Below, in pieces: positions 7,885 through 16,578 of a DNA stretch of 51,155 nucleotides. This DNA is from Candidatus Zambryskiibacteriota bacterium. Its GTDB lineage: Bacteria; Patescibacteriota; Minisyncoccia; Phycocordibacterales; WO2-35-19. The stretch's first letter is position 1; the number at the start of each line of letters is the position of its first letter. The stretch covers positions 1 through 51,155 of the forward strand of contig JAFGCQ010000025.1 of NCBI GenBank assembly GCA_016932555.1, written 5' to 3'. Made by a program: the position numbers and the translations under genes. The notes beneath the pieces were generated by a model. It searched no databases. It was not told the origin of the DNA and saw nothing but the letters and a program-made list of their open reading frames with translations.

Positions 7885-9363
7885 ATGAAAAAAAACTTAT
7901 TATTTTTATACAGCTTCTTAGGATTTATTATTTTATCACCCCAAGCTTTTGCAGGTAGCGCCACTTTAAGTTGGTTTGCTAATTCAGAACCAGATCTAGC
8001 TGGCTATAAAATTTATTATGGGACTTCTCATAGAGCAGGGTCTTGCCCCGCAGGAGGTTATTCTAACGTTGCAGATGTCGGCAAAGTGAATACTTATAAT
8101 TTTAATAATTTAACAGACGGCCTAACTTATTATTTCTCTTTGACAGCCTATGATACTTCCAATAATGAAAGCTGTTTTTCGACTGAAGTTAGTAAAAACA
8201 TATCGATAGCGGTGCCAAGTGGTGATACAATTAATCCATCTATACCCACAAATCTCTTAGCTACGGTTGTATCTTATTCCCAAATTGATCTTTCTTGGTC
8301 AGCTTCTACAGATAATGTTGGTGTCAGTGCTTATCGGATCTATAGAAATGGGATTGAAATTAACACAACTGAAAATACTTCATATTCCGATACTAATTTA
8401 ACAGCTAACACATCTTATTCATATAAAATTTCAGCTTATGACACAGCTGGTAACCGATCTGAAGAAAGTAATTCCGTAAATGCTACTACAAAAACAGCAC
8501 CAATTAGTACCAATACAACACCAGTTACCACTAATACTGGCAGTGGCAGTACAAGTGGCAGTAGTTCTGGCAGCTCTAGTAGTTTTAGTAGTCCCAGCAG
8601 TTCCTCAAGTTACACTACAACTTACCCAATTACCACTACTAATACCAACATTACTACCACCACAAGCGGTACTGGTATAGTTTTGACCCAAACTACCAGT
8701 ATTGGTTATGAAGGTGCAGAGGTCATAAAACTTCAAGAATTCTTGGTATCTAGAGGATACCTAACAATACCACCTGGCACTGATTATGGATATTACGGTG
8801 AACTTACTAGGACAGCAGTTGAGAAATTTCAATGCACAGAGGGAATAATTTGCAGTGGTAATGAGTTGACTACCGGTTATGGTATGGTTGGCCAGCTTAC
8901 GCGAGCAGCTATTAATAAATATGCCGAGGGGACTTCTATTTCCACTCCAGTATTTACTACTACTTCCGCAAATATTGGCGGCTCTGGCGTAGCCTTAACA
9001 AAGACAATGGGTATAGGTTATAAAGGCACAGAAGTTGCTAAACTCCAAAAGTTCTTGGTATCTAAAGGATATCTGACAATGCCAGCTGATACATCTTATG
9101 GTTACTATGGATCTTTAACTAGGGCCGCAGTTCAAAAATTTCAGTGTGAGCAAAAGATTGTGTGTTCTGGAAATGAATTAACTACGGGCTATGGAATGGT
9201 GGGGCAGTTAACAAGAAATGTTATTAACAAATTTACTGAAACATCATCAGTTATTCCTACTAATAACACTAATCAGCAACTCTTAGATCTTATCGCATCA
9301 CTTCTCAAACAAGTCGCATTATTACAAGCTAAACTTCAAGCAATGCAAAAAGCTGGACAATAA
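7885..9363 (+). CDS. Secreted fibronectin III / peptidoglycan-binding repeat protein
   Basis: A 492-residue secreted protein with a signal peptide (residues 1-23, cleavage near AFAG). Two fibronectin type III domains follow (about 24-107 and 115-203; ATLSWFANSEPDLAGYKIYYG and IDLSWSASTDNVGVSAYRIY). A Ser/Thr-rich linker spans about 205-262. Next are two closely similar peptidoglycan-binding-like domains (about 265-352 and 365-450, each with the pattern GYGYYG-LTR-AVxKFQC). A C-terminal amphipathic helix (about 460-490) completes it. It is likely to bridge cell wall and partner surfaces; binding specificity is inferred from the domains. Its stop is one base before the start of the next gene. 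Confidence 0.82.
   Translation: MKKNLLFLYSFLGFIILSPQAFAGSATLSWFANSEPDLAGYKIYYGTSHRAGSCPAGGYSNVADVGKVNTYNFNNLTDGLTYYFSLTAYDTSNNESCFSTEVSKNISIAVPSGDTINPSIPTNLLATVVSYSQIDLSWSASTDNVGVSAYRIYRNGIEINTTENTSYSDTNLTANTSYSYKISAYDTAGNRSEESNSVNATTKTAPISTNTTPVTTNTGSGSTSGSSSGSSSSFSSPSSSSSYTTTYPITTTNTNITTTTSGTGIVLTQTTSIGYEGAEVIKLQEFLVSRGYLTIPPGTDYGYYGELTRTAVEKFQCTEGIICSGNELTTGYGMVGQLTRAAINKYAEGTSISTPVFTTTSANIGGSGVALTKTMGIGYKGTEVAKLQKFLVSKGYLTMPADTSYGYYGSLTRAAVQKFQCEQKIVCSGNELTTGYGMVGQLTRNVINKFTETSSVIPTNNTNQQLLDLIASLLKQVALLQAKLQAMQKAGQ
8674..9237 (+). repeat. Internal duplication of the peptidoglycan-binding module
   Basis: About 8680-8935 and 8985-9230 encode near-identical domains, including the shared ends GNELTTGYGMVGQLTR. 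The DNA has diverged at many third positions, so this is an established rather than a very recent duplication. Confidence 0.75.
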
Positions 9364-9364
9364 T

Positions 9365-12300
9365 ATGGAAATTTTACAAAAAATAATAGTCTCGTTAACA
9401 GCAATTTTATTAAGTTTACAAAATACTGTAGCTAATCTTCCTTCCAAATCCAATTTGGCCCAAGTTTCTGCTCCTACTTCCGGACTTGTAGCTGCTTACA
9501 ATTTTGACGAGGGGAACGGAACAACCCTGACTGATTCTTCTGGTAATGGCAACAACGGAATCATTACTGGTGCTACTTGGGTTAGTGGACATAGTGGCGG
9601 AGCTTTGAGTTTTGATGGGACAGATGATGAAGTAAAAATAACGAGTCTTACCAATGCAGTAAGAGATGTAATGGAAAATGATTCTGATGGAACTGTTTCT
9701 TTTTGGGTTAATAACCAAGAAGATCCAATCTATTCCGGCGGAACCATATTTAATTATAAATATGTAATGGGCGTAGAGAATTTTATTCGTTTATGGAACA
9801 GCTATGGGACTGAATCAATTCGTTTTCATGGAACTTCTAATTGGCAAAATAATTTTGTAAGCAGTAATGATACAGATATTCTTAGAGATAATTGGTATAA
9901 CATTGTAATCACAAATCAAATCATAGATTCTTCTACGAGTACGGTTAAATTTTATGTTAATAGTGTTTTGAAAAATTCTGGCGACATAAACCGCACATAT
10001 TTTAATCGTAATGCAGGTAGTTCTCTTTATTTGGGACATTTATCAAGCAATAGTAATGGTTTTAGATATGCGGGTTTAATTGATGAATTGAATATTTATA
10101 ATCGTGTTCTCTCTGATTCAGAAATTCAACAACTATTTACTAGTTCTTCGTCTACACTAACACCTAATCCTACACCCACTCCAACTCTAGAACCTACACC
10201 AACACCTACTCCAACTCCTGTAATAAATATAGCAAAGTATCTATATAATGGTTCAACATCTGATCATATAGATATAGCTATTATCGGTTCTGGTTTTACG
10301 GAATCAGAACTTGCTACATACATATCTAAAGCAAATAAAAATATAGATAATCTTTGGACTGTAAATTGGTTTAACTCTAACAAATCTCTTTTCAATGTCT
10401 GGAGAATAGATAAAACTTCGCCGACATCTGGGATCGATCTTTCTGATGCGGAAATAAATTCAGAAGCTTCAAAAGTCTCTTATGATATTCTGGTAGTTTT
10501 ACATAATTATGATGGTCAGGAAAGTGTTAATAAACCATATATTGAATTGTTTAAATATTCAGATAATTATGTGGTTTTGGCTCATGAACTTGGTCACAAA
10601 ATCGGTTTACTTGATGATGAATATTCTAACGCTGGCACAGCTTATAAGTGTGATGGTTTAAGCAAGAGAACTTTAAATATTCATGATAAACCCAATAATG
10701 AAAAATGGTCTGATTTGATATCAGAGACTCCTATTGAGGGTGCTAGATATTGTGCAAGTGGGCTTTATCGTCCTTCACAGATGACAATAATGAATGACTC
10801 TGCAAACACCAAAATATTTGATGCGGTAGGTCTCAAGGCTATGGATTTGGGAGCAGGCAAAATACTCGGTACAATAGAAAAAAATACTCCATCACTTAGC
10901 ATATCCGGTTTGACTGATAATGAGATTAAGGGTAGTAACTTCGTTGTGACAGCGAATACGGCGGATGCTTCTGGTGTTGAAAGGGTTGAATTTTATTTCT
11001 CTAAAGCTGGCGAAACTTCAAAATCAATTAAGATAGATAAAACAGCTCCTTATGATGTATCGATAAATACAAGTTCATATTCAAATGGTCAATATTATTT
11101 AGATGTTCTTTCTTATGATACAAAATGGAACTATACCAGGAAAACAACTGTCTTCAATATTTCTAATCAAGTTCAAGAGCCAGTTACTCAACCCCCTGTC
11201 TCAGGTTCTATCATCACTTCAATGACTATAAGTGAGGCGTTGCCGACTGGTCTTAGTGGTATAGTTAGGACAAATGAACCAGTTACTTTTGGTATGCCAC
11301 TTATTGAAAACTCAGGAATCAAAAATATATCTCAGATTGGATTATCTGGTAATACAATTCAACAATTTAAACCACTCGAATATTGGCCAAATGGCAATAT
11401 TAAATGGGTTTTGGTAGATGCTCAAACTAATGTATCGGCAGGGAGTCAAACATACATTAATCTTTTGAATACTTCTGGTAACAATCCTGTCAACAATTTA
11501 GCTAGCGATTCAGGTAGTTACATATCAATCAATACAGGTATAGCTCAGTTTAGTATAAAGAAAAATAATTTCAATTTGATAGACAACGCTGTAATAAACG
11601 GGACAACTATGCTTTCATCTGGTAATTCAGGAGGACTTTCACTGACTAGTTTTGCAGGCGTCTTATATGATTCAAAAAATGATTCAGCTTCTATGGCTGT
11701 AATCGAGGAAAACGGTCCAGCTAAATCTGTAATAAAAGCCATAGGCTCTTTGAAAGATTCTTCTGGTAATAGATTTATGGATTACACAGTAAGAATGACT
11801 TTTTACAAAGGCAAATCTTATGTCAAAACTGATGTTATATTACGAAATGGCGCTCAAGAAAGCACTATGCCGACGAAAACTTTCTCCGATTTTCAGATGA
11901 ACATTCCTTTGAATTTGGGCACTAATAAACAATTTGAATTTGCCACTAAGAATGACACTGTTTCTGGTGCTATAAATAATACAGCATATATGTTTCAAGC
12001 TTTCAGTGTTTCTAAAATTCTATCTTCTGTTGGGGGAGATGTTATGCCAGCGAACAAAGGTTGGTATTATCCGCCGATGAAAAGGTTAACACAACCGGGT
12101 GCTTGCAGTGGAGTTCCAACTCCGTATGGTTCAGGTTGTATAGATTACGAACAAAAAGGGCTAGAGATTAAAAATGGGGGTGTGACTTTAAGAGCTTTAG
12201 GTAATGAAACTGATTGGACTAAGGATTATGCTGAAATAAAAGATTCAACAGGTGCGGGTTTGACAGTTGTTATGCAAGATATGTCTGCTTACTGGCCAGC

Positions 12301-14365
12301 TAGTATTGAGTTTAGAAATGACGGTGTGACAGAGATTGGTATTTTCTCAAAATACAATTCAAAAAAAGATATCAAAACAGGCTGGGCAAAGCATGAGACT
12401 AGAAATCTTATGTTAGATTTCCATACTTCGGCAGTAAATAACGAAGCAGTTTTATATCGGCTTGAATATCCAGTAGTTGGAAGAGCTTCTACGGTTCAGT
12501 ATTATAATGATACCAAAGCAATTTATGGTCAGGATAAAATTCCCACAGCTCAAGAACATGATTCTTGGTGGTCAACGAATTCAGTTTTAAATTATTATCA
12601 TCCATCTCCTGGAAAAGAACAGACTAATCAGATCCCTACGGTTTGGCGAGCTTTTTGGTGGACGGGAGTTGTGAATCAAGATAACGCTTTATCTCAAATT
12701 TATACTTTCTTACGTACAGGATACGGTGGCAGATATTTGGGCGGACTTAAAAAGGCTATTTTTATAAGCGATTCGGCTGTTAGTAGAACAGATGGGTTTG
12801 ATCTGTCGCAAACTTCTTTAAAATACACCGGACCTAGTGATCAAAACACTTCCTATAATGGTAATAATCATTTTGATCCACCAGGAGCACCTGCTCATAA
12901 TCATTGGCTTTCTTTGCCACTATACTATTACATGACTGGAAACCCAGAGTTTAAAGAAGCCGTTTATGATTATATGGAAGAATTTATACAATTTGGGGTG
13001 CGTGACATGAATACTGACCTACGTGGTTGGTCCCGTTTTTATAGAACTGTGGCTTTGGGTTATGAATTTACTGGTGATATTAGGTTAAAAAATATTTTGG
13101 AGTCAATGACAAATCAACTTCTTGATTCTCGCGATAATCCGCCGAATACATCTCCAAAAGGCAGGAATTTGAAAAGGGGATATTTATGGATGGCTGGCTC
13201 GCCAAGTATAACCGAACAACATGTCCACAGTTTTTTCTTGTATAGCATGCATGCTGAAGATGTGGGGTATGCTATTAGGGTTTTAAAAAAATACGATTCG
13301 TCTTTCCCTCGTATTGAAGAATTGGAAGATTATCTTCTGGGTGTTGGACAATTTATGTATAATGAGGTTTTTCTGACTAACCCTTCTAATCCAGCACAAT
13401 TTGCCGTTAATTATGATTATTATTTAAATCGGACAAATGTTTGGGGCCAAGGAACAATGAGTGAATATGATCAGTCAAGAGCTATGCTAAATGCTTATGA
13501 GAGAACTGGTGATTTAAAATATTTATATAGAGGAAGGCAATTACTTGCTTGCCCTGGACAATGTGCTGGTGGCGCTAGTGCTGGATCGCAAATCATGACT
13601 TTTAATGAATTAATATATGTAGATAAATATGGGCTTCCAGCTACTTGGCAATATGTTCTTAATGTAAACATAGTAAAAAATTCAAACAGTAATTATACAC
13701 TCTCTTTCACTGTTCCTACTGGTACCCAAGCATATCAAATAAAATATTCAGACAAGCCAGTTGTCGATTGGTTGGGTTTCAATCAAGTCACAAGAACTTA
13801 CCAATACGACCCAGATCAATATACAGCTTTCTTTGCTGCTAATGTAATGGATAACGAACCATCACCCCAATCTGGTGGTAGTACTCAATCAATCACAATT
13901 GACGTAAATCAAATTATAAATTCCTATAATAGTTCTCGTAATTTAACATCTACAAATAATTCGTATTTAACATTTGATCCATCCAAAACTTATTATTTTA
14001 CTATTAAGTATTTGAGTAATAACCCTGGTTTTACCAGCCCAACTCCAACACCTACCCCAACTCCAACACCTACCCCAACTCCAACACCTACCCCTGCTAT
14101 AACTTTCAATATTGGCCAAAGAGTCCAAACTATTTCCAATCTAAATGTTCGTAGTAATCCTTCAACATTCGGAACCTTACTTGGCACGCAACCTTTGGGT
14201 TCTTTGGGTACTATAATTTCTGGAGGAATATCAGCTAATGGATATATATGGTGGAATGTAAATTATGACAACGCTCCAGATGGTTATTCAATAGAGGATT
14301 ATCTAACTACTTATTTCAATGATATTATACCACCCCTAGCACCTACTGGAGTGAAAATACAATAA
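9365..14365 (+). CDS. Giant secreted LamG / M64-like peptidase / PcRGLX-like lyase / SH3b protein
   Basis: A 1666-residue secreted multidomain protein. In order: signal segment (about 1-24); LamG/concanavalin-like domain (about 40-255; AAYNFDEGNGTTLTDSSGNGNNG); Pro-Thr linker (about 262-285); an M64 (IgA-peptidase-like) metalloprotease domain with VVLAHELGHKIGLLDDEY (about 403-420, HExxH plus downstream DEY); an Ig-like domain (about 510-610); a region of about 900 residues resembling the exo-rhamnogalacturonan lyase family (PcRGLX/YetA type), starting near residue 620 with the helical toroid around 1050-1450; a second Pro-Thr linker (about 1557-1577); and a bacterial SH3 domain (about 1580-1650, NLNVRSNP). 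It is the last gene of the surface operon and is convergent with the flavin reductase, two bases apart. Peptidase and lyase activity are inferred from family resemblance. Confidence 0.78.
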   Translation: MEILQKIIVSLTAILLSLQNTVANLPSKSNLAQVSAPTSGLVAAYNFDEGNGTTLTDSSGNGNNGIITGATWVSGHSGGALSFDGTDDEVKITSLTNAVRDVMENDSDGTVSFWVNNQEDPIYSGGTIFNYKYVMGVENFIRLWNSYGTESIRFHGTSNWQNNFVSSNDTDILRDNWYNIVITNQIIDSSTSTVKFYVNSVLKNSGDINRTYFNRNAGSSLYLGHLSSNSNGFRYAGLIDELNIYNRVLSDSEIQQLFTSSSSTLTPNPTPTPTLEPTPTPTPTPVINIAKYLYNGSTSDHIDIAIIGSGFTESELATYISKANKNIDNLWTVNWFNSNKSLFNVWRIDKTSPTSGIDLSDAEINSEASKVSYDILVVLHNYDGQESVNKPYIELFKYSDNYVVLAHELGHKIGLLDDEYSNAGTAYKCDGLSKRTLNIHDKPNNEKWSDLISETPIEGARYCASGLYRPSQMTIMNDSANTKIFDAVGLKAMDLGAGKILGTIEKNTPSLSISGLTDNEIKGSNFVVTANTADASGVERVEFYFSKAGETSKSIKIDKTAPYDVSINTSSYSNGQYYLDVLSYDTKWNYTRKTTVFNISNQVQEPVTQPPVSGSIITSMTISEALPTGLSGIVRTNEPVTFGMPLIENSGIKNISQIGLSGNTIQQFKPLEYWPNGNIKWVLVDAQTNVSAGSQTYINLLNTSGNNPVNNLASDSGSYISINTGIAQFSIKKNNFNLIDNAVINGTTMLSSGNSGGLSLTSFAGVLYDSKNDSASMAVIEENGPAKSVIKAIGSLKDSSGNRFMDYTVRMTFYKGKSYVKTDVILRNGAQESTMPTKTFSDFQMNIPLNLGTNKQFEFATKNDTVSGAINNTAYMFQAFSVSKILSSVGGDVMPANKGWYYPPMKRLTQPGACSGVPTPYGSGCIDYEQKGLEIKNGGVTLRALGNETDWTKDYAEIKDSTGAGLTVVMQDMSAYWPASIEFRNDGVTEIGIFSKYNSKKDIKTGWAKHETRNLMLDFHTSAVNNEAVLYRLEYPVVGRASTVQYYNDTKAIYGQDKIPTAQEHDSWWSTNSVLNYYHPSPGKEQTNQIPTVWRAFWWTGVVNQDNALSQIYTFLRTGYGGRYLGGLKKAIFISDSAVSRTDGFDLSQTSLKYTGPSDQNTSYNGNNHFDPPGAPAHNHWLSLPLYYYMTGNPEFKEAVYDYMEEFIQFGVRDMNTDLRGWSRFYRTVALGYEFTGDIRLKNILESMTNQLLDSRDNPPNTSPKGRNLKRGYLWMAGSPSITEQHVHSFFLYSMHAEDVGYAIRVLKKYDSSFPRIEELEDYLLGVGQFMYNEVFLTNPSNPAQFAVNYDYYLNRTNVWGQGTMSEYDQSRAMLNAYERTGDLKYLYRGRQLLACPGQCAGGASAGSQIMTFNELIYVDKYGLPATWQYVLNVNIVKNSNSNYTLSFTVPTGTQAYQIKYSDKPVVDWLGFNQVTRTYQYDPDQYTAFFAANVMDNEPSPQSGGSTQSITIDVNQIINSYNSSRNLTSTNNSYLTFDPSKTYYFTIKYLSNNPGFTSPTPTPTPTPTPTPTPTPTPAITFNIGQRVQTISNLNVRSNPSTFGTLLGTQPLGSLGTIISGGISANGYIWWNVNYDNAPDGYSIEDYLTTYFNDIIPPLAPTGVKIQ
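14039..14092 (+). repeat. Three perfect 18-bp tandem repeats encoding the Pro-Thr linker
   Basis: The unit CCAACTCCAACACCTACC is repeated three times without mismatch. It encodes a TPTPTP linker that separates the enzymatic body from the SH3b domain. Perfect copies suggest recent slippage or expansion, so linker length may vary between strains. Confidence 0.85.
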
Positions 14366-14367
14366 AA

Positions 14368-15294
14368 TTATTTCATCTTTTGCAGAGTTTGATAAATATC
14401 TTCTAGGGCCTTGACAGCATCACCGGCAGCGATGTTATTTTGATGGTAGGGAATATTGGTGCAGTCGCCGGCCGCCCAGATTCCTTCAATATTGGTCCTC
14501 TGATTTTTGTAGTCTATTTTTATGCACTCGTATTCATCCATTTCTACTCCTATGTCTTTCGCAAAATCAGTTGCCGGCACATGACCGATTTCAACAAAAA
14601 TACCTTCTACTTCAATTTCAACAATATCAACAAAAGGGGCTGTTTTTTTATAAGTCAAAGATTTTACAGATTCATCTCCTTTCACTTCTGTTGGCATCGC
14701 ATTAGTCAAGGCTTTCATTTTAGGGTTTTCTAAAACTTTTTTTATAGTAACCGGATCAGCATGGAACTCACCAACTTCTAAAAGAGTAACACTTTTACAA
14801 TAAGCCAAAAGTTCAGCGGCAGTCTCAAAACCGGCATTACCTCCACCAATAACAACCACATCTTTATCTTTAAAGAATGGGCCGTCACAGGAAGCGCAAT
14901 AAGTAATACCCCTACCTTCAAATTCTTTAGCTCCAGGAATATCTAATTTTCTCCTTCTACTGCCCGAAGCTATAAGTATAGTTTTAGTTTTATAGGATCC
15001 TTTCTGGGTGATTACTTCAAAACCGTTACTACTTCTTGTAATTTCTTCAATCTTTTCACCTTCTTTTATGTCAACAAATCCATTTGCATAAAACTTCACA
15101 TGTTCTTTTAGATTATTAGCCAATTCAATGCCTGAGATAGTAGTGGTACCTATCCAATTTTGGATTTCATTTGATTCCACTGATTGACCGCCAAAACTTT
15201 CAGCAAAAAGAGCTGTTTTAATTTGTTTTCTGGCAGCATAAACGCCCGCTGCAACTCCAGCCGGCCCTCCACCAATAATTACTAAATCGTACAT
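14368..15294 (-). CDS. Thioredoxin-reductase-family flavoprotein, AhpF-like
   Basis: A 308-residue FAD/NAD(P)H disulfide reductase. The FAD motif is IIGGGPAGVAAGVYAARK at the N-terminus, the redox centre is YCASCDGPFF (about 133-142), the second dinucleotide motif is VVIGGGNAGFETAAELL (about 151-167), and the C-terminal FAD motif is GIWAAGDCTNIPY (about 270-282). The second domain reads LLEVGEFHADP, where NADPH-specific TrxB has an HRR-x-x-x-R motif. It resembles the C-terminal part of AhpF, so NADH may be the donor. It probably keeps a thioredoxin or peroxiredoxin-type partner reduced; none is adjacent. It lies downstream of ftsZ but has its own extended -10 at 15302-15310. Confidence 0.87.
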   Translation of the reverse strand: MYDLVIIGGGPAGVAAGVYAARKQIKTALFAESFGGQSVESNEIQNWIGTTTISGIELANNLKEHVKFYANGFVDIKEGEKIEEITRSSNGFEVITQKGSYKTKTILIASGSRRRKLDIPGAKEFEGRGITYCASCDGPFFKDKDVVVIGGGNAGFETAAELLAYCKSVTLLEVGEFHADPVTIKKVLENPKMKALTNAMPTEVKGDESVKSLTYKKTAPFVDIVEIEVEGIFVEIGHVPATDFAKDIGVEMDEYECIKIDYKNQRTNIEGIWAAGDCTNIPYHQNNIAAGDAVKALEDIYQTLQKMK

Positions 15295-15301
15295 AATACG
15301 T

Positions 15302-15310
15302 ATTATATCA
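15302..15310 (-). promoter_or_regulatory. Extended -10 promoter of the flavin reductase
   Basis: On the minus strand TGATATAAT ends 7 bases before the ATG at 15294. With normal start-site spacing the mRNA would begin at or next to the start codon (leaderless). Confidence 0.5.
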
Positions 15311-15317
15311 GAAAATT

Positions 15318-16472
15318 TTATTTAAGTTTAGATCTGCGCAAAAACGCCGGTACAGCACCCCATTCATCGTCATCTTCATCTATGATATTTTGTTTTTCAT
15401 CATCTTTGTCTTTCTTTTTGTTTTCTTTTTCTTCTTTTTCATTCTTAAAAACTGAATTAAATATTTTACCTTTATCTTCTCCGTCTTTATCATTAAAAAT
15501 GGCGTGCTTTATTAAAGTTTCAGGGAAACCTGAAGCAATAACTGTAATTTTAACTTCTCCTTTTTTAAGTTTTTCGTCTTTTACTGTACCGAATATAATT
15601 TTAGCATTTGGATCTACTGATTCGGTGATAAGTTTAGCGGCATCATGAATTTCAAACATAGTTAAATCATCACCACCAGCAATGGAGAACAGCACTCCTT
15701 TAGCGCCGTTAATAGAAACTTCTAACAGTGGGGAATTGATAGCTAATTTGGCCGCCTCCTCAGCTCTTTTCTCACCTGAAGCTCGGCCAATGCCCATAAG
15801 CGCTCCGCCGGCGCCTTCCATAATCGATCTAACGTCAGCGAAATCAATATTGATAATGCCTGGCATAGTAATTAAATCTGAAATACCTTCCACTGCCTCT
15901 TTTAATATATCATCACAGACTGCGAAAGCATTTTTAGCAGTAGTTTCTTTGTCAATAGTAGCCAGAAGTCTGTCATTGGGAATAACAATTAAAGCATCAA
16001 CAGATTGACGTAGTTCCTCTAAACCAGCTTCAGCCAGACGCATTTTCTGTTGACCTTCAAATGAAAAGGGTTTGGTGACTACACCAACAGTTAAAGCTCC
16101 TAACTCTTTGGCCGTGCGGGCAATAATCGGACCGGCGCCCGTGCCAGTACCACCACCAGTACCGTAAGCAATAAAAATCATATCAGAATTCTTAAGAGCC
16201 TCTTGGATTTCTTCTTTAGTTTCTTCTACTGCTCGGCGACCAAGTTCTGGATTCATACCAGTGCCAAGCCCTCGGGTTAAATTCTTGCCAATATGAATTT
16301 TTCTTTTTGCTTCTGAGTGATGTAGATCTTGAGCATCAGTATTAACTGCAATAAAATCCACTCCTCTAACTTTAGAGTTTATCATGTGATTTATAGCATT
16401 TTTACCAGAGCCTCCTACACCAACAACTTTAATGTTTGCAAAAACTTCTATTTCAGGTTTAATTTGAGGCAT
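15318..16472 (-). CDS. ftsZ: Cell division protein FtsZ
   Basis: A 384-residue tubulin-like GTPase that polymerises into the division ring. The N-terminal nucleotide segment is VVGVGGSGKNAINHM, the tubulin signature is GGGTGTGAGP (about 105-114), and the synergy-loop region with NIDFADVRSIM (about 205-215) is intact. After a charged, Lys/Glu/Asp-rich linker (about 330-365) the C-terminal peptide ends WGAVPAFLRRSKLK, matching the conserved segment that binds FtsA. ftsA lies directly upstream with a 106-base gap, the classical order. Its length is normal. Confidence 0.97.
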   Translation of the reverse strand: MPQIKPEIEVFANIKVVGVGGSGKNAINHMINSKVRGVDFIAVNTDAQDLHHSEAKRKIHIGKNLTRGLGTGMNPELGRRAVEETKEEIQEALKNSDMIFIAYGTGGGTGTGAGPIIARTAKELGALTVGVVTKPFSFEGQQKMRLAEAGLEELRQSVDALIVIPNDRLLATIDKETTAKNAFAVCDDILKEAVEGISDLITMPGIINIDFADVRSIMEGAGGALMGIGRASGEKRAEEAAKLAINSPLLEVSINGAKGVLFSIAGGDDLTMFEIHDAAKLITESVDPNAKIIFGTVKDEKLKKGEVKITVIASGFPETLIKHAIFNDKDGEDKGKIFNSVFKNEKEEKENKKKDKDDEKQNIIDEDDDEWGAVPAFLRRSKLK

Positions 16473-16578
16473 ATAATTGTGAAATCAAAATTAAAAATTT
16501 AAAACTGATTAATCGAATACTACCAAAAATATCCAATAAAAACAAAGATTGCATATATTGGGAAATGTGTTATAAAAA

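Noticed and set aside
8480-8680. Frame rich in Leu, Val, Pro and Ala
   Set aside because: It is a shifted reading of the Ser/Thr linker in the fibronectin/peptidoglycan-binding protein.
14039-14092. CRISPR-like tandem repeat
   Set aside because: The units are contiguous without spacers and encode a TPTP linker.
13993-14187. Minus-strand frame with repeated Gly-Val
   Set aside because: It is the complement of the 18-bp Pro-Thr repeat of the large surface protein, not an independent gene.
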